In this document: positions 22,066 through 32,264 of the stretch, one piece after another
Position numbering within the stretch: the first letter of the stretch is position 1
How the letters are laid out: each line of letters starts with the position of its first letter
Source: Cricetomys ansorgei
Taxonomy: Eukaryota; Chordata; Mammalia; Rodentia; Nesomyidae
Assembly (NCBI GenBank): GCA_026225945.1
Contig: JAMJFZ010000107.1
Location: forward strand, 47,048,501 to 47,112,500
DNA: 64,000 bases
Direction: 5' to 3'
Made by a program: the position numbers and the translations under genes
Notes under the pieces: generated by a model
What the model was told of the DNA's origin: nothing
The model's database searches: none
Seen by the model: the letters and a program-made list of their open reading frames with translations, nothing else

Positions 22066-22780
22066 CAGAAAAGTAAATGTAAACACAAAGCAGGTTCAGA
22101 CCAGTTTTGGCTTGTTTTCTTTTTGTGCTTTCAGAACATTTCCTGACATATGGTAAGTGGAAAAGTATTTGATAACCCTTCTTTTTTTTTTAATTTTAAA
22201 TGGCATATTTTAAGATGTGGTTTTACTTACCATGTGCTCTTGTTTTCTTTTTCTCCCTACAGATTTTTTTTTTTAACACAGTAAAGCTGAATTTCTTTTT
22301 CATGTGTTAAATATTTAAAAAAAAATCTGTTTTGGATTAGAATTTAACCTTTATTTGCTGGGAAAAAATAATATCATATGACCTTATAAAGAGAAAGATG
22401 ATGCTGTTCAGAAGTATAAAATATATGCAATTCCAAAGTCCTTTTATACATACAAAGAAAAACAGACATATTCTGTGGTGGAAGCCTTTTTAAAGCTTTC
22501 ATAGGAAAAAAAATGGAATAAGAAAGACTGAATTTTTTTTCTGCTAGATAACAAATATACTCTTGGTTATATGCTCAGAGGTAAAACAAAAAGTTCAAAC
22601 AAGTGAGAAACTGGTATACCAATAATCATTTCATTTTTATCTTAACTAGAACACTGGAGAGGACACAGACCTTATGGAATGTGAAGTGAAACATTTTTTG
22701 GAATCCTAACAAATGTTTATCAACATTATTTTTTTTTCACATTTTTTTGTACAGGCCACCAGGAAGGACCAGGAAAATCT
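22066..22780. other. AT-rich DNA, nothing assigned
   Basis: T-rich and A-rich runs without a gene or identifiable repeat. Confidence 0.4.
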
Positions 22781-22786
22781 TTCTCT

Positions 22787-22838
22787 TTCCCTTCCTTCCT
22801 TCCTTCCTTCCTTCCTTCCTTCCTTCCTTCCTTCCTCC
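22787..22838 (+). repeat. (TTCC)n microsatellite
   Basis: About 12 units of CCTT in near-perfect array. Confidence 0.95.
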
Positions 22839-22879
22839 CTTTCATTCATTCTTTCTTTTTCTTACTTTTTGTTTGGGTG

Positions 22880-23030
22880 GATGGGGGGTGTTTCGAGACA
22901 GAATTTCTCTGTGCTAATTCTGGCTGTCCTGGAACTCATTCTATAGATCAGGCTGGCCTCGAAATCACAGAGCTCTGCCTGCCTCTGCTTCCCAAGTGCT
23001 GTGGATAAAGGTGTGATCCACCACTGCACA
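22880..23030 (-). mobile_element. B1 SINE
   Basis: TCGAGACAGAATTTCTCTGTG, TGGCTGTCCTGGAACTCATTC, CAGGCTGGCCTCGAAATCACA and CTTCCCAAGTGCTGTGGATAA are reverse-complement B1. Confidence 0.92.
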
Positions 23031-23309
23031 GCAGCAGAAAACTTTTCTGATTTTTTTTATTTTGTGGGTGACTTTTTAATGAGCTTTTATTACATAAAAG
23101 TAAAGCCCAGGTTATATTCTGCAATGGAAACCTTGTGGAAATAAACAGCAATATTCCTCTGCATAAATCTGTAAGGTTTTATCCTTACTGTGCTGATAAT
23201 GATGTTGCCAGATTTTATTCTTATCTTTGCTGGGGATATAGAAAATTTGCCCCTTTCTATGAGGCAAGAGAGGCAGTAAGGATAAAGCATGTTCTAAAAC
23301 ACCTCATTC

Positions 23310-23450
23310 ATGGGAGATCTGCTCCCTTGTAACCTCAGCACCTGTAAAGTAAAGGCAGGAGAATTAGGGGGGAGGGGAGTGGAGTAAAGATTCAAGGCCA
23401 GCTCAGGCTACATGAGACCTTGTCTCAAACCAAAACAAAACAAAACATCC
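23310..23450 (+). mobile_element. B1/B4-like SINE
   Basis: TGTAACCTCAGCACCTGTAAAG, AGATTCAAGGCCAGCTCAGG, ACATGAGACCTTGTCTCAAA and an (AAAAC)n tail. Confidence 0.7.
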
Positions 23451-23740
23451 ACCTGATGTACCAGCAGCTTCTTCAAAGGGATCAGGGAATCCTCTGAGAT
23501 CCCAGAGTGGGCCAGGAGCAGAGCAAGATGACTAGGCCTTCAGACAATACTATAGGGGTTTTGTTTGAGGATTACAGCAGCTCTATCATTGTCTGCACAG
23601 AGCACTAGGGAGCAGTGAAAAGGATCATCCGTAGGACTCTGTATCTTTTAACCCTGATCACTTTCAATAAGTTGTCAGTGCTATATAGTTATCCATGAGG
23701 GTCTGCCTTACATATTATAGATATCATAGGGTGAATGTGG

Positions 23741-24140
23741 TGGCTGGTTATGTCAACTTGACACACGTTATAGTCATCTGAGAGGAGGCAACCTTGATTA
23801 AGCAAACACCTCCATAAGATCACGTTATAGGCAAACTTGTGGAGCATTTTGTGGAGGAGGACCCAGCCCATTGTGGGTAGAGCCATCCCTGGGCTGGTGG
23901 TCCTGAGTTCTATAAGAAAGCAGGCTGAGCAAGCCATGAAGAGCAAGCCAGTAAGCAGCACCCCTCCACGGCCTCTGTATCAGCTCTTATCTCCAGGATC
24001 CTGCCCAGTTTGAATTCCTATCCTAGCTTCCTTTGATGATGAACAGTGATGTGAAAGTGTAAGCCAAATGGACCCTTTCCTTCCCAAGTTGCTTTTGGTC
24101 GTAGTGTTTCAACACAGCAATAGTAAGCCTAGCTAAGACA
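23741..24140 (+). mobile_element. Rodent interspersed repeat, L1 3'-end- or LTR-like
   Basis: TGGCTGGTTATGTCAACTTGA, GGACCCAGCCCATTGTGGGT, GAGTTCTATAAGAAAGCAGG and GTAAGCCAAATGGACCC, through AAGTTGCTTTTGGTCGTAG to AGCTAAGACA, are a very common rodent repeat. It starts TG and ends CA. I cannot decide the family from memory. A reverse copy of its end lies at 31728. Confidence 0.6.
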
Positions 24141-24224
24141 GTGAGGTAGGTTTTCTGTTTTGTAAATAGTAACAATTAAACAATAAATAAGAAATACAAG
24201 TAAATCTTATGTTTGATTTGGTTC

Positions 24225-24335
24225 AATCACTTAATTTTACAGATGAGAAAACTGATGTTCACAGAAATGAAATGGCTTGCTGAAGTGAGCAATGATGAAG
24301 CAAAGCGATACAGATGCCCTGCTTCAATAAATGAA
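24225..24335 (-). mobile_element. MIR SINE
   Basis: TTTTACAGATGAGAAAACTGA and AGAAATGAAATGGCTTGCTGA match the MIR core reverse complement. Confidence 0.65.
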
Positions 24336-24364
24336 GCAATTATCTCTTTACTGTACAGCTCACA

Positions 24365-24427
24365 TTCATAATAGCTGAGATGGAACCAGCCTTTATGTCC
24401 ACCAACAGATGAGCTAACAAAGAAACA

Positions 24428-24472
<45 letters not shown>

Positions 24473-24960
24473 AGCTTTATTTGGTAGTAAAGAAGAATAA
24501 AATTATGTGAGTTGCAGGAAAATGGATGGAGCTGAAGACCATCATGTTAAGTAAAACAAACCAGATTCAAAATATCAAATATTGCAAGTCCCTACTCATA
24601 TGTGGAATCTATATTTAAAACTATATACAATAGACATAGAGATACAAAGAAGACTACATGTGGGAGGGGGCTTAAAAGAAAGGGGGAACAAGAGAGTAAT
24701 GGGGGAAAACAGAAAAAATGTTAATTTTTTTTCTCACACGCAGACTCTAGCTTTAGATACACACACATGAGAAAGCAGGAGAGGTGCTTCCTCTTTGAGA
24801 AGACAGGGTAGTGGGAAGAGGGAAGAGGAGGAAGGGGAAGTGCTAGGAGTTAACAGGAGCAAAATACAATGAAAACATCATAGTGAAACTCATTATTTGC
24901 TATGCTAACTAAAACAAATCAACAGAATTTTTAAAAAGAGAAGGGTATACTAGGGAAATA
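24365..24960 (+). mobile_element. L1 3' region, with (CA)n
   Basis: CAGCCTTTATGTCCACCAAC, a (CA)n of about 44 bases (24428-24472), GAATAAAATTATGTGAGTTGC, GAAAATGGATGGAGCTGAAG, CATCATGTTAAGTAAAACAAA and ACTCATATGTGGAATCTATA are the end of L1 ORF2 and the following 3' UTR. It is truncated and non-coding. Confidence 0.8.
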
Positions 24961-25704
24961 CACTAAAAGATAGACCAGTTACCTGGGTCTGCTTGGTGAT
25001 GGGGCTGAAGGGTAAACCTGTCACTGCTGTAGTTTTGAGTTGGCACAGTCTGGACAGACTGAAATTAAACTCTCACACTGGGATTTGCTCAAATATCACA
25101 CACCAGGCAGGTATCCAATATAGCAGGCGCAATGCTGTGTCCAGCAGGTTTGGATGACTGCTGTGCTGTGTCTGATGTATAGAATGAGGAGTTCTCTGCG
25201 TAAGGCATCTCAAAAAGAGAAGAAAGGGATTTATTTGCCACTGCTTAGCTGACTCATCCCAAAGGCAGAGAAACATAATCTTGAAAGGGGTTGTACCTTC
25301 TGCTCAATGGAGATGTTCCTGGGCTAGAGAAAATGGTGTGTTTGACCATTTCTTAAAAAGAAAGCTCCCTTTTACCCCCACCCCACCCTCGATTATCCAA
25401 TGTCCTCTGTTCTCCAAGTTTCCTTGTTTGTTTGTTTAATCCAGAGACACAGTCCACAATGAGAAGGTTTTCTATATAAAGTACCTCAACAAATTAGAAA
25501 GTGATTCTCTTTTTTTCCTATATTAATATATTAGCATTACTATTTTATATAGTCCTTCAGAAAGAGAGTTTGAGTCAGTTAGTCCAGAGACTCTCTGAGG
25601 GTCCCATAAGAGTCCCAGAAATCCAGCTTCTATGAGATGTGAACCTTAGTGACCTCACGGTTTTGTTCAGTGGAGCTTCTTTTAAAACCCATGCATTGGG
25701 AGAC

Positions 25705-25870
25705 AGAAGTAGCGGTGAACTCCTTTAATCCCAGCACTTGGGAGGCAGAGGCAGGCAAAGCTCTGTGAGTTCGAAGCCAGCCTTGTCTACAGAGTTCCAG
25801 GACAGCTAGAGCTACAATAGAGAAACCCTGTCTCAAAAACAAACAAACAAACAAACAAGCAAACAATAAC
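25705..25870 (+). mobile_element. B1 SINE
   Basis: CTTTAATCCCAGCACTTGGG, GTGAGTTCGAAGCCAGCC, GAGAAACCCTGTCTCAAAAAC and a (CAAA)n tail. A good B1 copy. Confidence 0.93.
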
Positions 25871-25889
25871 AAAAACATTCATTGGCAGG

Positions 25890-26085
25890 GCTGGCTGTGC
25901 TCATTGGATGAGTACTGGCTGTTCTTCCGGAAGACTCAGATTTGATTCCCAGTACCTATATGGTAGCTCACAACCATAGGACCCAAATATTCTCTTTTGG
26001 CTCTGCAGGCACTAGGCACACATGTGGTGCATAAGCATATATTCAGACAAAACATCCACACATTAAATAAATACAAATAAAAAAC
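25890..26085 (+). mobile_element. B2 SINE
   Basis: TGTTCTTCCGGAAGACTCAG, TTTGATTCCCAGTACCTATA, GTAGCTCACAACCATAGGA and an ATTAAATAAATACAAATAAA tail. Confidence 0.8.
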
Positions 26086-26094
26086 AAAATGTCA

Positions 26095-26270
26095 TTAGGC
26101 ATTGGACCTGAAGAAACAGCTCAGTTGGTAGAATGCTTGCCTGGCATGCATCAGTGTGGTGTGGAATGCCTGTTAGCCCAGAACCTGGGACATGAAAGAC
26201 TGGAAGCAGGAGGATTCAGAGTTCCAGACCGGCCTGAGCTACATGAGATCCTATCAATAAAAAAATACTC
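26095..26270 (+). mobile_element. B4 SINE
   Basis: The ID part (AAACAGCTCAGTTGGTAGAAT, GCTTGCCTGGCATGCATC) precedes a B1-like part (GAGTTCCAGACCGGCCTGAG). Confidence 0.75.
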
Positions 26271-26559
26271 ACACCTTAAAGTATGCATCCTGACCTTCCT
26301 GTTTCTGATCCACTGGGACCAACTTGTTGCTCATATTTCTTTTTTTTTATCTTACAGCTGGTGACCTCAAGGCATATTCTAATTTTCAAGGTTTCATATG
26401 ACTATACAAGGTCATAATTTTTGCTTTTATTTAGAGGAGAGGTAGGGAGTAGATCCAATGTCTTGTGTCATACTAGATAAATGCTTTATAACCTTAATAA
26501 CTGAGCTATAGCACCAACTTCTTCCCTCTTTTCCCCTTTCCTCTAATTCTCTCCTTCCA

Positions 26560-26944
26560 GTGTATAAGGAGTGTAAGAGAAAATGCCTATATAACCTGGC
26601 GGCCAGCTGAGTTGGCATACTGTGCTTCTGAGTAAGAAGCATGGTACACCGTACCCCAGAAGTCAGAACACTGAATTCTGAAGTAGCGTGAATAGCCAGA
26701 AGGTGGCCTGCGGATAAAGCTGAACTCTCCATCTCTCCTTTATGTGCTTCTGATGCATAAAGACTTTGGTGGTATGAGCTCTCACTATCCCATCCAAGGA
26801 AATATGCTAATCACTCATAGTCACTAGGCTTCCACTATATAAGCTGTTACTCATATGTAATAAAGCAGACGTTGTTCCCCAAGACCGTCTCCTGAGTGGT
26901 TTAATCTCAGTGCCCTTTACTGACCCGAGGGTATTGTCTTGTCA
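26560..26944 (+). mobile_element. LTR candidate with TATA box and poly(A) signal
   Basis: TATATAA (26836-26842) precedes AATAAAG (26859-26865) by 17 bases. GTTGTTCCCCAAGACCGTCTC and GAGTGGTTTAATC follow, ending near TTGTCA at 26944. This compact U3-R-U5 order is typical of a gammaretrovirus-type LTR. The left boundary and the target duplication were not resolved. Confidence 0.55.
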
Positions 26945-26974
26945 GGGGATGCCCCAGTAATCATCTCAAGGAAG

Positions 26975-27060
26975 TAGCCAAAGCCAGCCTTGAACCTGCA
27001 ATCTTTCTGCCTCAGCCTCCTGAGTTCTGATAGTACAGGTTTAAACCACCACATTTTGCG
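26975..27060 (-). mobile_element. B1/B4 fragment
   Basis: AAAGCCAGCCTTGAACCTGC and CTGCCTCAGCCTCCTGAGTTC with ACCACCACATTTTG are reverse-complement B1-like. Confidence 0.6.
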
Positions 27061-27204
27061 TTTTTGATTCTATCCTGTTCTGTCCCTGGCAGCATGCCTC
27101 CACAGGACATCGACCCTAAATTGTGTTCTTACTGTCTGATTAGCTTTTCCTGGGTTTCTTTCAGGACAATGATCTGAGCTAAGTCTTTGATTGACAGCAG
27201 AGTG

Positions 27205-27260
27205 AGATTGCCTTTGAGTTCTGGCTCCTCCTCTTGCTAGCTGTGTGACCTTGGTGCCAC
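27205..27260 (+). mobile_element. MIR fragment
   Basis: GAGTTCTGGCTCCTCCTCTTG and CTAGCTGTGTGACCTTGG match the MIR sense core. Confidence 0.65.
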
Positions 27261-28034
27261 ACCAACTCCAGTAGAGTCTGCGTGACCTTTTCCGCGGACT
27301 GAGGCAAAAACTTCAAAAGAAGTCTCTGGAATGGGTTGTGGAACTCTTGCCCTAAGCAGAATATTTAGCCGTAATCTCATGGCGACTACTTCATCTGTTT
27401 TATTCTTTTTCTTATTCACGAGATGTTCCTGATAGCCCATGCGGAAGTTAAGCGGGGAATTAGATAAGAAAGCATCCCCTGAGATGGAGTCACTAGCCGG
27501 GTCCTTATCTCCGGGGAAACCAGCACTTCATTTCATAAATCATTTACAAAATAGTATAATGACAGATAAAAACTTTTCCAACAACAAAACTTCATATGGC
27601 TATACGTGTGTTGTCGAGAGTAGACTTTGGCATATAGAGAAGAAAGCTTCAAATAGAAAGGGATTAAAATAGTTTAAATCCACACCTTAAAGATTCACAG
27701 AGAGCTAAGTACTAGATGTTAGATAATAACTGACCACAAGGGTTTATTAATCTGCTCTTGGAAATATGCCATTAACTTTGGATGATTTTGCGCTTTGCTG
27801 TGCCAAGTAATAAAAATAATGTTATCTGTTCTAGTCATGATTGCTTCACTAAACACATCTTCTAAGAGTTGTAATATTTGCTTCATTATGTGTAAATATT
27901 CCTGCCTGAGAGCAGCAAAATACACTCAGATTCAAACTGCCTCTGTGTTTGTTTCTGTTTGTTACCGCCGAATCCTTACCTACCAAATCTTCGAGGACCC
28001 TCATCCCAGGGACCCCCATACCCGGCTGGGGTGG

Positions 28035-28125
28035 TCTGTGGCACTTGGGCAAGTCTGTTTTCTCACTTGTGAAATGGAGACAGTTGATAGACTGGTAGGA
28101 TGTTGAGGGTGAGTTAGTGCAATTA
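28035..28125 (+). mobile_element. MIR fragment
   Basis: CACTTGGGCAAGTCTGTTTTC, TCACTTGTGAAATGGAGACAG and AGGATGTTGAGGGTGAGTTAG match the MIR sense 3' half. Confidence 0.65.
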
Positions 28126-28131
28126 CCACTG

Positions 28132-28215
28132 TGGCAGGGGGTACATAGTTCACTGGTAAAACAGGTTCTGAGTGTGTGCAAGGTCCTGGGTATAACCCTC
28201 AGCATCACCAAAACT
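28132..28215 (+). mobile_element. ID-type SINE
   Basis: GGGGGTACATAGTTCACTGG, GTGTGTGCAAGGTCCTGGGT and CCCTCAGCATCACC are ID-like in sense. Confidence 0.65.
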
Positions 28216-29370
28216 GTTCTTACTATATTTCGCACATAGAAAATGTGGCAAATGTGGTAGTTCTTGCTATTGTTACTATTGTCTCTCCTGTAAAGAAATG
28301 ACCTTGGAGTTTATCCATTTTTTTTTTGAATGAAGAGAAAGCAATAAAGATAAGGAAGAAAAAAATAAACTCAAAATATCACACTTCACCACAGTGATTA
28401 TTATCACATTAGCTTTAAAATTCCATGTCTCTCCTTTAATGTCAGAAGCTTTAATTTCTCTGCCATTCAAATGCCATAATTCCACTTCTGTACATGTAAA
28501 TCACTTTAGTCTAAATGACATTGTTTTCTTTTTTCCTTTCTTTTTTTAAGTCATCAGTGCTAACTTTTCTACAATCACTTCCAAACTTTCTAAGTAAATC
28601 ATAAGAAAGTGTTTAACGGGAAGGTCAACTGCAGGTAATGCTTTCGCTCAGTAAATAACAAAGGCCGGAATGAAAACAACTTCCATTTTACTGGAATCCA
28701 GGTTAAGAAATAGGGACAGCAGAGCAAACAGCAAACAACTACTTGAGTTACATCACGATGAGAAGAGAAGCGATGACCTGGATTTCCAGTCTGAAACTGT
28801 TGCTCAACATGATCATTAGAACTGACAAGTTACCTATTACATGTTAGAAATGGCTCCAGGTGCTTTAAAAGCAAAAGAAACAAGTTGCTGAGAGTAGAGC
28901 TGAGGTTTGCAGGTGAGCGCCACAATTTCACACATCAGAGAATGCTTTTGCTAGTGGAAAGCTCCATTCATGCACACATGTGCAGCACTCATTGGACTTT
29001 AAGAGGTTATCAAAAAAAAAAAAAAAGAAGAAGTCAAGTTGGGAGGGGGAACATATTGTAAAGGACCTGGGGGAACTCCGAGGGAAATGGGAGGCAAATA
29101 TGATAATATTTCACGTTTTCATGTATGAAGTTCTCAAGAAAAAAGAAAAATATAATGATCAAAGAGATCAAATAAACTGGCTCATCTTGTCGATTATAAA
29201 CCTGTGAGGGTGGGGTTTTCATACCTAAGAAAAATGTGACCTCTATCCATGTCTTAATTGAAATTGTACTTGTTTCCCTCTTTGCAGGTGGTAGTTTCTT
29301 AACTTTCACATCTGTAAGGCAAAGCTTTAGTTACACTTTGGTTTTAGGAAAGTTAAAGTACAAAATTATC
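28216..29370. other. Unique DNA upstream of candidate FGL1 exon 1
   Basis: Mostly non-repetitive. It contains a strong donor-like TTTGCAG|GTGAGC at 28913 and an A14 run at 29011-29025. No coding exon is seen. Confidence 0.4.
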
Positions 29371-29519
29371 TGGATAAACACAGTTATTAAAAAGGAAGAA
29401 GTAAAGGCTTGTAAACGATCAAATTTAATGTAAGTGGGGGAAATTGAAAATATACGAGTATTGGGGTTTGCCCTTGGTTTATTCTCTTTTTTATACTCCT
29501 TCCAGGTAAACTGATTTCC

Positions 29520-29669
29520 TCATTTTGCTTCTGGATTAAAGCCAGATTCAACTTTGCCTGTTTCCAATCAAATAACGGGGAAGACTGCAAATTCTGACTT
29601 CAGTTAGGAGATCCTAGGAGGTTGTGTCTGGACTGAGCCTAGCGGAGAACTGATTCATTTTGACTTGAG
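29520..29669 (+). other. FGL1: Candidate FGL1 non-coding first exon
   Basis: A consensus 5' splice site (TTGAG|GTAAGT, intron base 1 at 29670) ends a non-repetitive stretch 6.2 kb before the first coding exon. A TATA-like TTTATAC sits near 29489, which would put the start near 29520. A FOXA-like ATAAACA (29374-29380) and a half HNF1-like GTTATTAA (29383-29390) lie upstream, which suits a liver gene. The resulting gene length of about 22 kb is reasonable for rodent FGL1. There is no transcript evidence. Another good donor (TTTGCAG|GTGAGC, 28913) is an alternative. Confidence 0.33.
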
Positions 29670-30079
29670 GTAAGTTATTAACTGCACTTTTGACGAGACT
29701 GCAATAATGCCGACTTTTTCCATGAGAATGACTGTCACCAAGACTCAAGAAATAACCATTGGCTTTTGAGAGAGATTGGGATGGTTGACAAGAGAGATCT
29801 GCAATTTGGAGGAGAGGTTTAGAATTTGATTAGCTCCCATTCTCTTTATATTTTGGGTGAGTTGGACGGGAGTTCAGAGTAGAACGTTCTGTTTCAGCCT
29901 GCAAAATGAAAAACAGAGTAGACCAACTTGTGGTTTGAGATTCTCAAATGCTTTTCTCATAGCAAGGGTCTCTCAAGTTGTGCTTATGGGTAAAATTTTA
30001 ACTATCTGTATTAAGGCTGTAGCTCATGTATGACTACTAATTTAGAAAACGCATTGCTTCCAATAACTTTTTTCTTCTT

Positions 30080-30790
30080 TTAAATTTATTCTTTTTTTAT
30101 TTTATTGAAATGTTTTTCCTACCCTCCCTCTACTTCTCCTAGTTCTTCCCTACCTCCCCTCCCATCTGACCTACTCCCTTTCTGTCTCTCGTTAGGAAAA
30201 AAAAAAAAAACAGTCTTCTAGGGAAGTATAATATAATATAAAATGATAAAACAAAATCTAACACATTGGAGTTGGACAAACAAACAGAAGGAAAAGAGAC
30301 CAAGAGAAGGCACAAGGATCAGAGACCCACTTGTTTGCACACTCAGGAATCCCATAAAAACACTAACCTGCAAGTATATAACGCAAAGGACCTGGTACAG
30401 ACCTTTGCAGGCCTTGTGAAAGCTCCCTCAGTCTCTCAGTCTTTGTGAGTTCATATGAGTTTTGATTTAGAGGGTCTTGTTCTCCTGGTGTCCCCTATCC
30501 CCTCTGGCTCTTACATGCTTTCTGCTTCCTCTTCTGCAGAGTTCCCTGAGCTCTGAGGCGACAGATTTGAAGGAGACATCCCATTTAGGGTTGAGTGTTC
30601 TAAGGTCTCTCACTCTCTGGATAATGTCTGCTGTGGGTCTCTGTATTTGTTCCTATCTGCTACAGGAGGAAGCTTCTCTGATGATGACTGAACAAGGCGC
30701 TGATCTGCTTTACTGGCTGGAGTCCCTTCTTTTAAATGTATTTTATCTTCTTTCCTTTCATAATGGCCGACTCAAAACATATCATATTAA
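30080..30790. mobile_element. Rodent L1 3'-UTR-type fragment
   Basis: TTGCACACTCAGGAATCCCAT, AACGCAAAGGACCTGGTACAG, TTGCAGGCCTTGTGAAAGC, TCCCATTTAGGGTTGAGTG, GGATAATGTCTGCTGTGGGT and GGAGGAAGCTTCTCTGATG belong to a well-known rodent L1-associated repeat. No intact frame. Confidence 0.6.
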
Positions 30791-30934
30791 AAATTTTATG
30801 TGCTACTAACATATTTGTTTTGTGATTCTACTTACAAAAGGCATGTATTTAACATAGCACACTGCATTTCTAAAGTTAGATATTTTTGCCTTTAAGTGTA
30901 GTGCAGTATAATTTGCTAAGTTTTAAACTGTTTA

Positions 30935-31071
30935 GTCAGAAATGGAGCATGAAGCACATGCCTGTAACACCAGAATTTGGGAGTCAGAAGGAGGAGGATT
31001 ATTGAAAGTTTGAGTCTAGTCCGAAGTTCCAGATCATCCAGAGCTATATAGTGAGACACTATTTCAAAAAA

Positions 31072-31110
<39 letters not shown>
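30935..31110 (+). mobile_element. B1-like SINE ending in (CA)n
   Basis: CACATGCCTGTAACACCAGAA, GAGTTTGAGTCTAGTCC and GTGAGACACTATTTC are diverged B1/B4, and a (CA)n of about 38 bases forms the tail. Confidence 0.7.
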
Positions 31111-31112
<2 letters not shown>

Positions 31113-31149
31113 ACTGGGTAAGGAATTAAAATTTGTACCCTTACAATTA

Positions 31150-31235
31150 TTTATTTATTTAGGTTTTGGGAACTGAACTAAGAACCTTACTCATGCAAGG
31201 CATATTCTACCAGTGAACTATTTCCCTATTCTCTT
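31150..31235 (-). mobile_element. ID-type SINE
   Basis: TTTTGGGAACTGAACTAAG, ACTCATGCAAGGCATATTCTA and CCAGTGAACTATTTCCC are reverse-complement ID/B4. Confidence 0.6.
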
Positions 31236-31526
31236 TAAAATAATTCACATTGAGTAATACTACAGCCTAGCAGAGACTAGCTATTTAAAAATAATTTCAA
31301 GGGATAATTAATTTTATAATACTTTTGAAGAATAATGATTTATAATTCAAAATACATAAAGCAAAAATAATATAAATAGAAATATAACCAATCATAGCAG
31401 TAAGGAACAGGATACTTGATACAATATTAGTATAAGCCAGATGTACAGAATAAAGTATGGTTACTATCTTTATGATAGTAATGAAGACTAGATTTTCATT
31501 TAAATTAATTAATTTGTTTGTTTGTA

Positions 31527-31620
31527 ATAGAGAGAGAAAGAGATAGAAAGAGAAAGGGAGGGAGAGAGAGAGAGGAGAGACGAGTAAGGGAGTCGAATGG
31601 GAGGAAGGGAGGGAGATGTG
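31527..31620 (+). repeat. (GA)n-rich low-complexity tract
   Basis: AGAGAGAAAGAGATAGAAAG and GGGAGGGAGAGAGAGAGAGG with related purine runs. Confidence 0.9.
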
Positions 31621-31639
31621 TGATGTGTGTGTGTGAGTG

Positions 31640-31725
31640 CAGTCATGTCTGTGGTCATAGGACAACTTTCTGAGAGTCAGTTTTTTCCCTCCACCATGAG
31701 TTCTGGGAGTCAAACTCAGGAAATA
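31640..31725 (-). mobile_element. B3-type SINE fragment
   Basis: GGTCATAGGACAACTTTCTGA and AGTTCTGGGAGTCAAACTCAG are reverse-complement B3. Confidence 0.6.
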
Positions 31726-31727
31726 AG

Positions 31728-31880
31728 GTGTATCAGTTACCTTTCTATTGCTTTGATAAAACACCATGATGGAGGCAATCTATGTGTATGGGTAGCTTCT
31801 AGGGGCCACATCTCTGAAGAAAGCTAACTCTCCCTAAGTAGCCACCAATTGCCTATCATAGATCCTCAACTGAAGGTGGG
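31728..31880 (-). mobile_element. Rodent repeat, same family as 23741
   Basis: GTATCAGTTACCTTTCTATTG and CTTTGATAAAACACCATGATG are the reverse complement of the 3' end at 24100-24140. The remainder is diverged. Confidence 0.55.
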
Positions 31881-32264
31881 ACTTTTTGACTCCCTCTCCT
31901 GTCCATGTTTGGATGTGGATTGAACGACTCTTGTGTGGGTTTTACGTGTGCAATCATAGGCTCATGAATTCATGTGTATATGTGAACACTTATGTCCAGA
32001 AAACACAGACAGGACACATGTTTCAATGTACTCATCAACTACCTCTGCCACTTAAAGTCTTTCCTGTTCCATTATTTCCCTTTAATCTTTTGGATCACTG
32101 TGTAGTATTTTCCCACCCTCAAAAACTCCACTACTAGTGGTCCCTTACTAATTTCTTAACCTCTATGGATATTCCAAAGGAAACACATATATCTGAAGAT
32201 TCAAACATATTCACACACACACAACTACATACGCATACATATATATGTATACAGCAAACATAAA

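Noticed and set aside
24428..24472. CRISPR-like regular repeats
   Set aside because: Only a (CA)n microsatellite; there are no spacer-repeat arrays anywhere, and the DNA is mammalian.
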